A stretch of DNA of 64,000 nucleotides, from contig CAWWDR010000784.1 in NCBI GenBank assembly GCA_963942565.1, positions 1 through 64,000 on the forward strand, read 5' to 3'. Under the pieces are notes generated by a model. The model was not told where the DNA came from, did no database searches, and saw only the letters and a list, made by a program, of their open reading frames with translations. Position 1 is the stretch's first letter. Each line of letters starts with the position of its first letter. This stretch comes from Maea johnstoni. Lineage: Eukaryota > Annelida > Polychaeta > Spionida > Magelonidae. Positions 63,371 to 64,000 of this stretch are shown here, piece after piece. The position numbers and the translations under genes were made by a program.

Positions 63371-63583
63371 GAGGTTCCAGAACCCGCCGTTAGGCGGCTT
63401 CAAACACGTCGAATGCATAGAGCTGTATGACGTCGTCCCCTTAGCACCGTAGGTGCTATTTATATCCATGGTCGAATGCCTTTGTGGAACGCCTGGGATT
63501 GTTTCATTACTGAAAACTTGGTTCTTCCAGTTATGTATGATAGCGTCCACTCTGTTTTGGTCAAACAGCATGGATACATTCAA
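63341..63583 (-). CDS. Weak coding-exon candidate, unrecognised
   Basis: An open frame of about 80 codons with mixed, exon-like composition in a GC-richer patch. The frame's first ATG (63571) gives MLFDQNRVDAIIHNWKNQVF and continues through GVPQRHSTMDINSTYG to a TAA at 63341. An earlier ATG in another frame gives only 39 codons. The 3' part overlaps the right end of a diverged transposon-like copy, which argues against it. No homologue is recognised. A CRE and CpG-rich DNA lie upstream on this strand. Confidence 0.2.
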   Translation of the reverse strand: MNVSMLFDQNRVDAIIHNWKNQVFSNETIPGVPQRHSTMDINSTYGAKGTTSYSSMHSTCLKPPNGGFWNLASSVKDRII

Positions 63584-63667
63584 TGGACTAATTGTACTAA
63601 GAATACACTTTTAGGAAATTAAATAACCTTTTTTAAATCAGTGAAATTAGCGATTTTACAGTTTTGA

Positions 63668-63675
63668 TGACGTCA
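63668..63675. promoter_or_regulatory. Perfect CRE motif TGACGTCA
   Basis: Palindromic CREB/ATF consensus next to a CpG-rich stretch (63700-63727) and a TATA-like AT run (TTATAATATTATAATAC). It could be a promoter of a short minus-strand gene, or chance. Confidence 0.35.
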
Positions 63676-63725
63676 CAAGTAATTATAATATTATAATACG
63701 CGACGGTGGCGACGCGTAGCGGCCG

Positions 63726-63767
63726 GGCGTTCATTTACACTACAGACCTGTAGTGTAAATGGACGCC
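63726..63767. repeat. 20-bp stem hairpin
   Basis: GGCGTTCATTTACACTACAG, a two-base gap, then CTGTAGTGTAAATGGACGCC. The arms are complementary at all positions except one T-G pair. Confidence 0.85.
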
Positions 63768-63919
63768 GAACAGGAACACGTTACAGTCACACACCCCCCC
63801 CCCCCTACTACACCCATTCTACTGCCGACACATATGGCATCCAACCCTAGTTCAGAAAAACTCTGGGTTCATCGTACATGAATATAACATATGGCAAGCC
63901 GAAGTGCCCTAAAGTAAGC

Positions 63920-64000
63920 ATTTATGGAATTCCATAAATGATTTATGGAATTCCATAAATGATTTATGGAATTCCATAAATCATTTTTGGAATTCCATAA
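63920..64000. repeat. Start of a GGAATTCCATAAATGATTTAT palindrome array
   Basis: Serial copies of ATTTATGGAATTCCATAAAT alternating with GATT or CATT, running off the right edge of the window. Each 20-base unit is a perfect palindrome. Confidence 0.9.

Overview
The window is nuclear DNA of an animal, most likely a marine invertebrate (a deuterostome or lophotrochozoan would fit; I cannot name the species). The evidence is one clearly recognisable intron-rich animal gene, many small non-autonomous DNA transposons with intact target-site duplications, and a 30-kb tandem satellite. There is no bacterial gene organisation, CRISPR array, rRNA or tRNA gene that I can support.

Layout. 1-9.6 kb is mostly non-coding. 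It holds one candidate first exon of an unrecognised His-rich protein (2294-2637, minus strand), a GA microsatellite, and small hAT-like and piggyBac-like MITEs. 9.61-39.66 kb is one uninterrupted satellite of about 750 copies of a 40-bp monomer, with higher-order blocks of about 2.1-2.8 kb. Its left edge is diverged and its right edge is sharp. 39.7-60.7 kb is the minus-strand gene for DNA polymerase epsilon subunit 2 (POLE2). I placed twelve exons to the base; they join in frame into 495 codons. The extreme C-terminus is not securely found. An E2F-like site sits just upstream of the POLE2 start codon.

The POLE2 introns hold most of the mobile DNA: several hAT-like MITEs with 5-bp or 8-bp duplications, one MITE nested in another, a 2.5-kb element with GGGTCATTCCG ends and eight copies of a 15-bp near-palindrome, a 779-bp tandem duplication, a nested repeat block, and a 1.3-kb element carrying an array of 29-bp hairpins. 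60.9-64.0 kb, upstream of POLE2, is a run of palindrome-built repeats of unrelated sequence. One weak coding-exon candidate and a CRE-containing CpG-rich stretch lie among them.

The most unusual material is (a) the satellite, whose every unit carries a U1-like splice-donor motif, and (b) several different repeat families made of serial short palindromes, one of which shows matched base changes in both hairpin arms. I see no cooperating multi-gene system; POLE2 is the only gene I identify with confidence.
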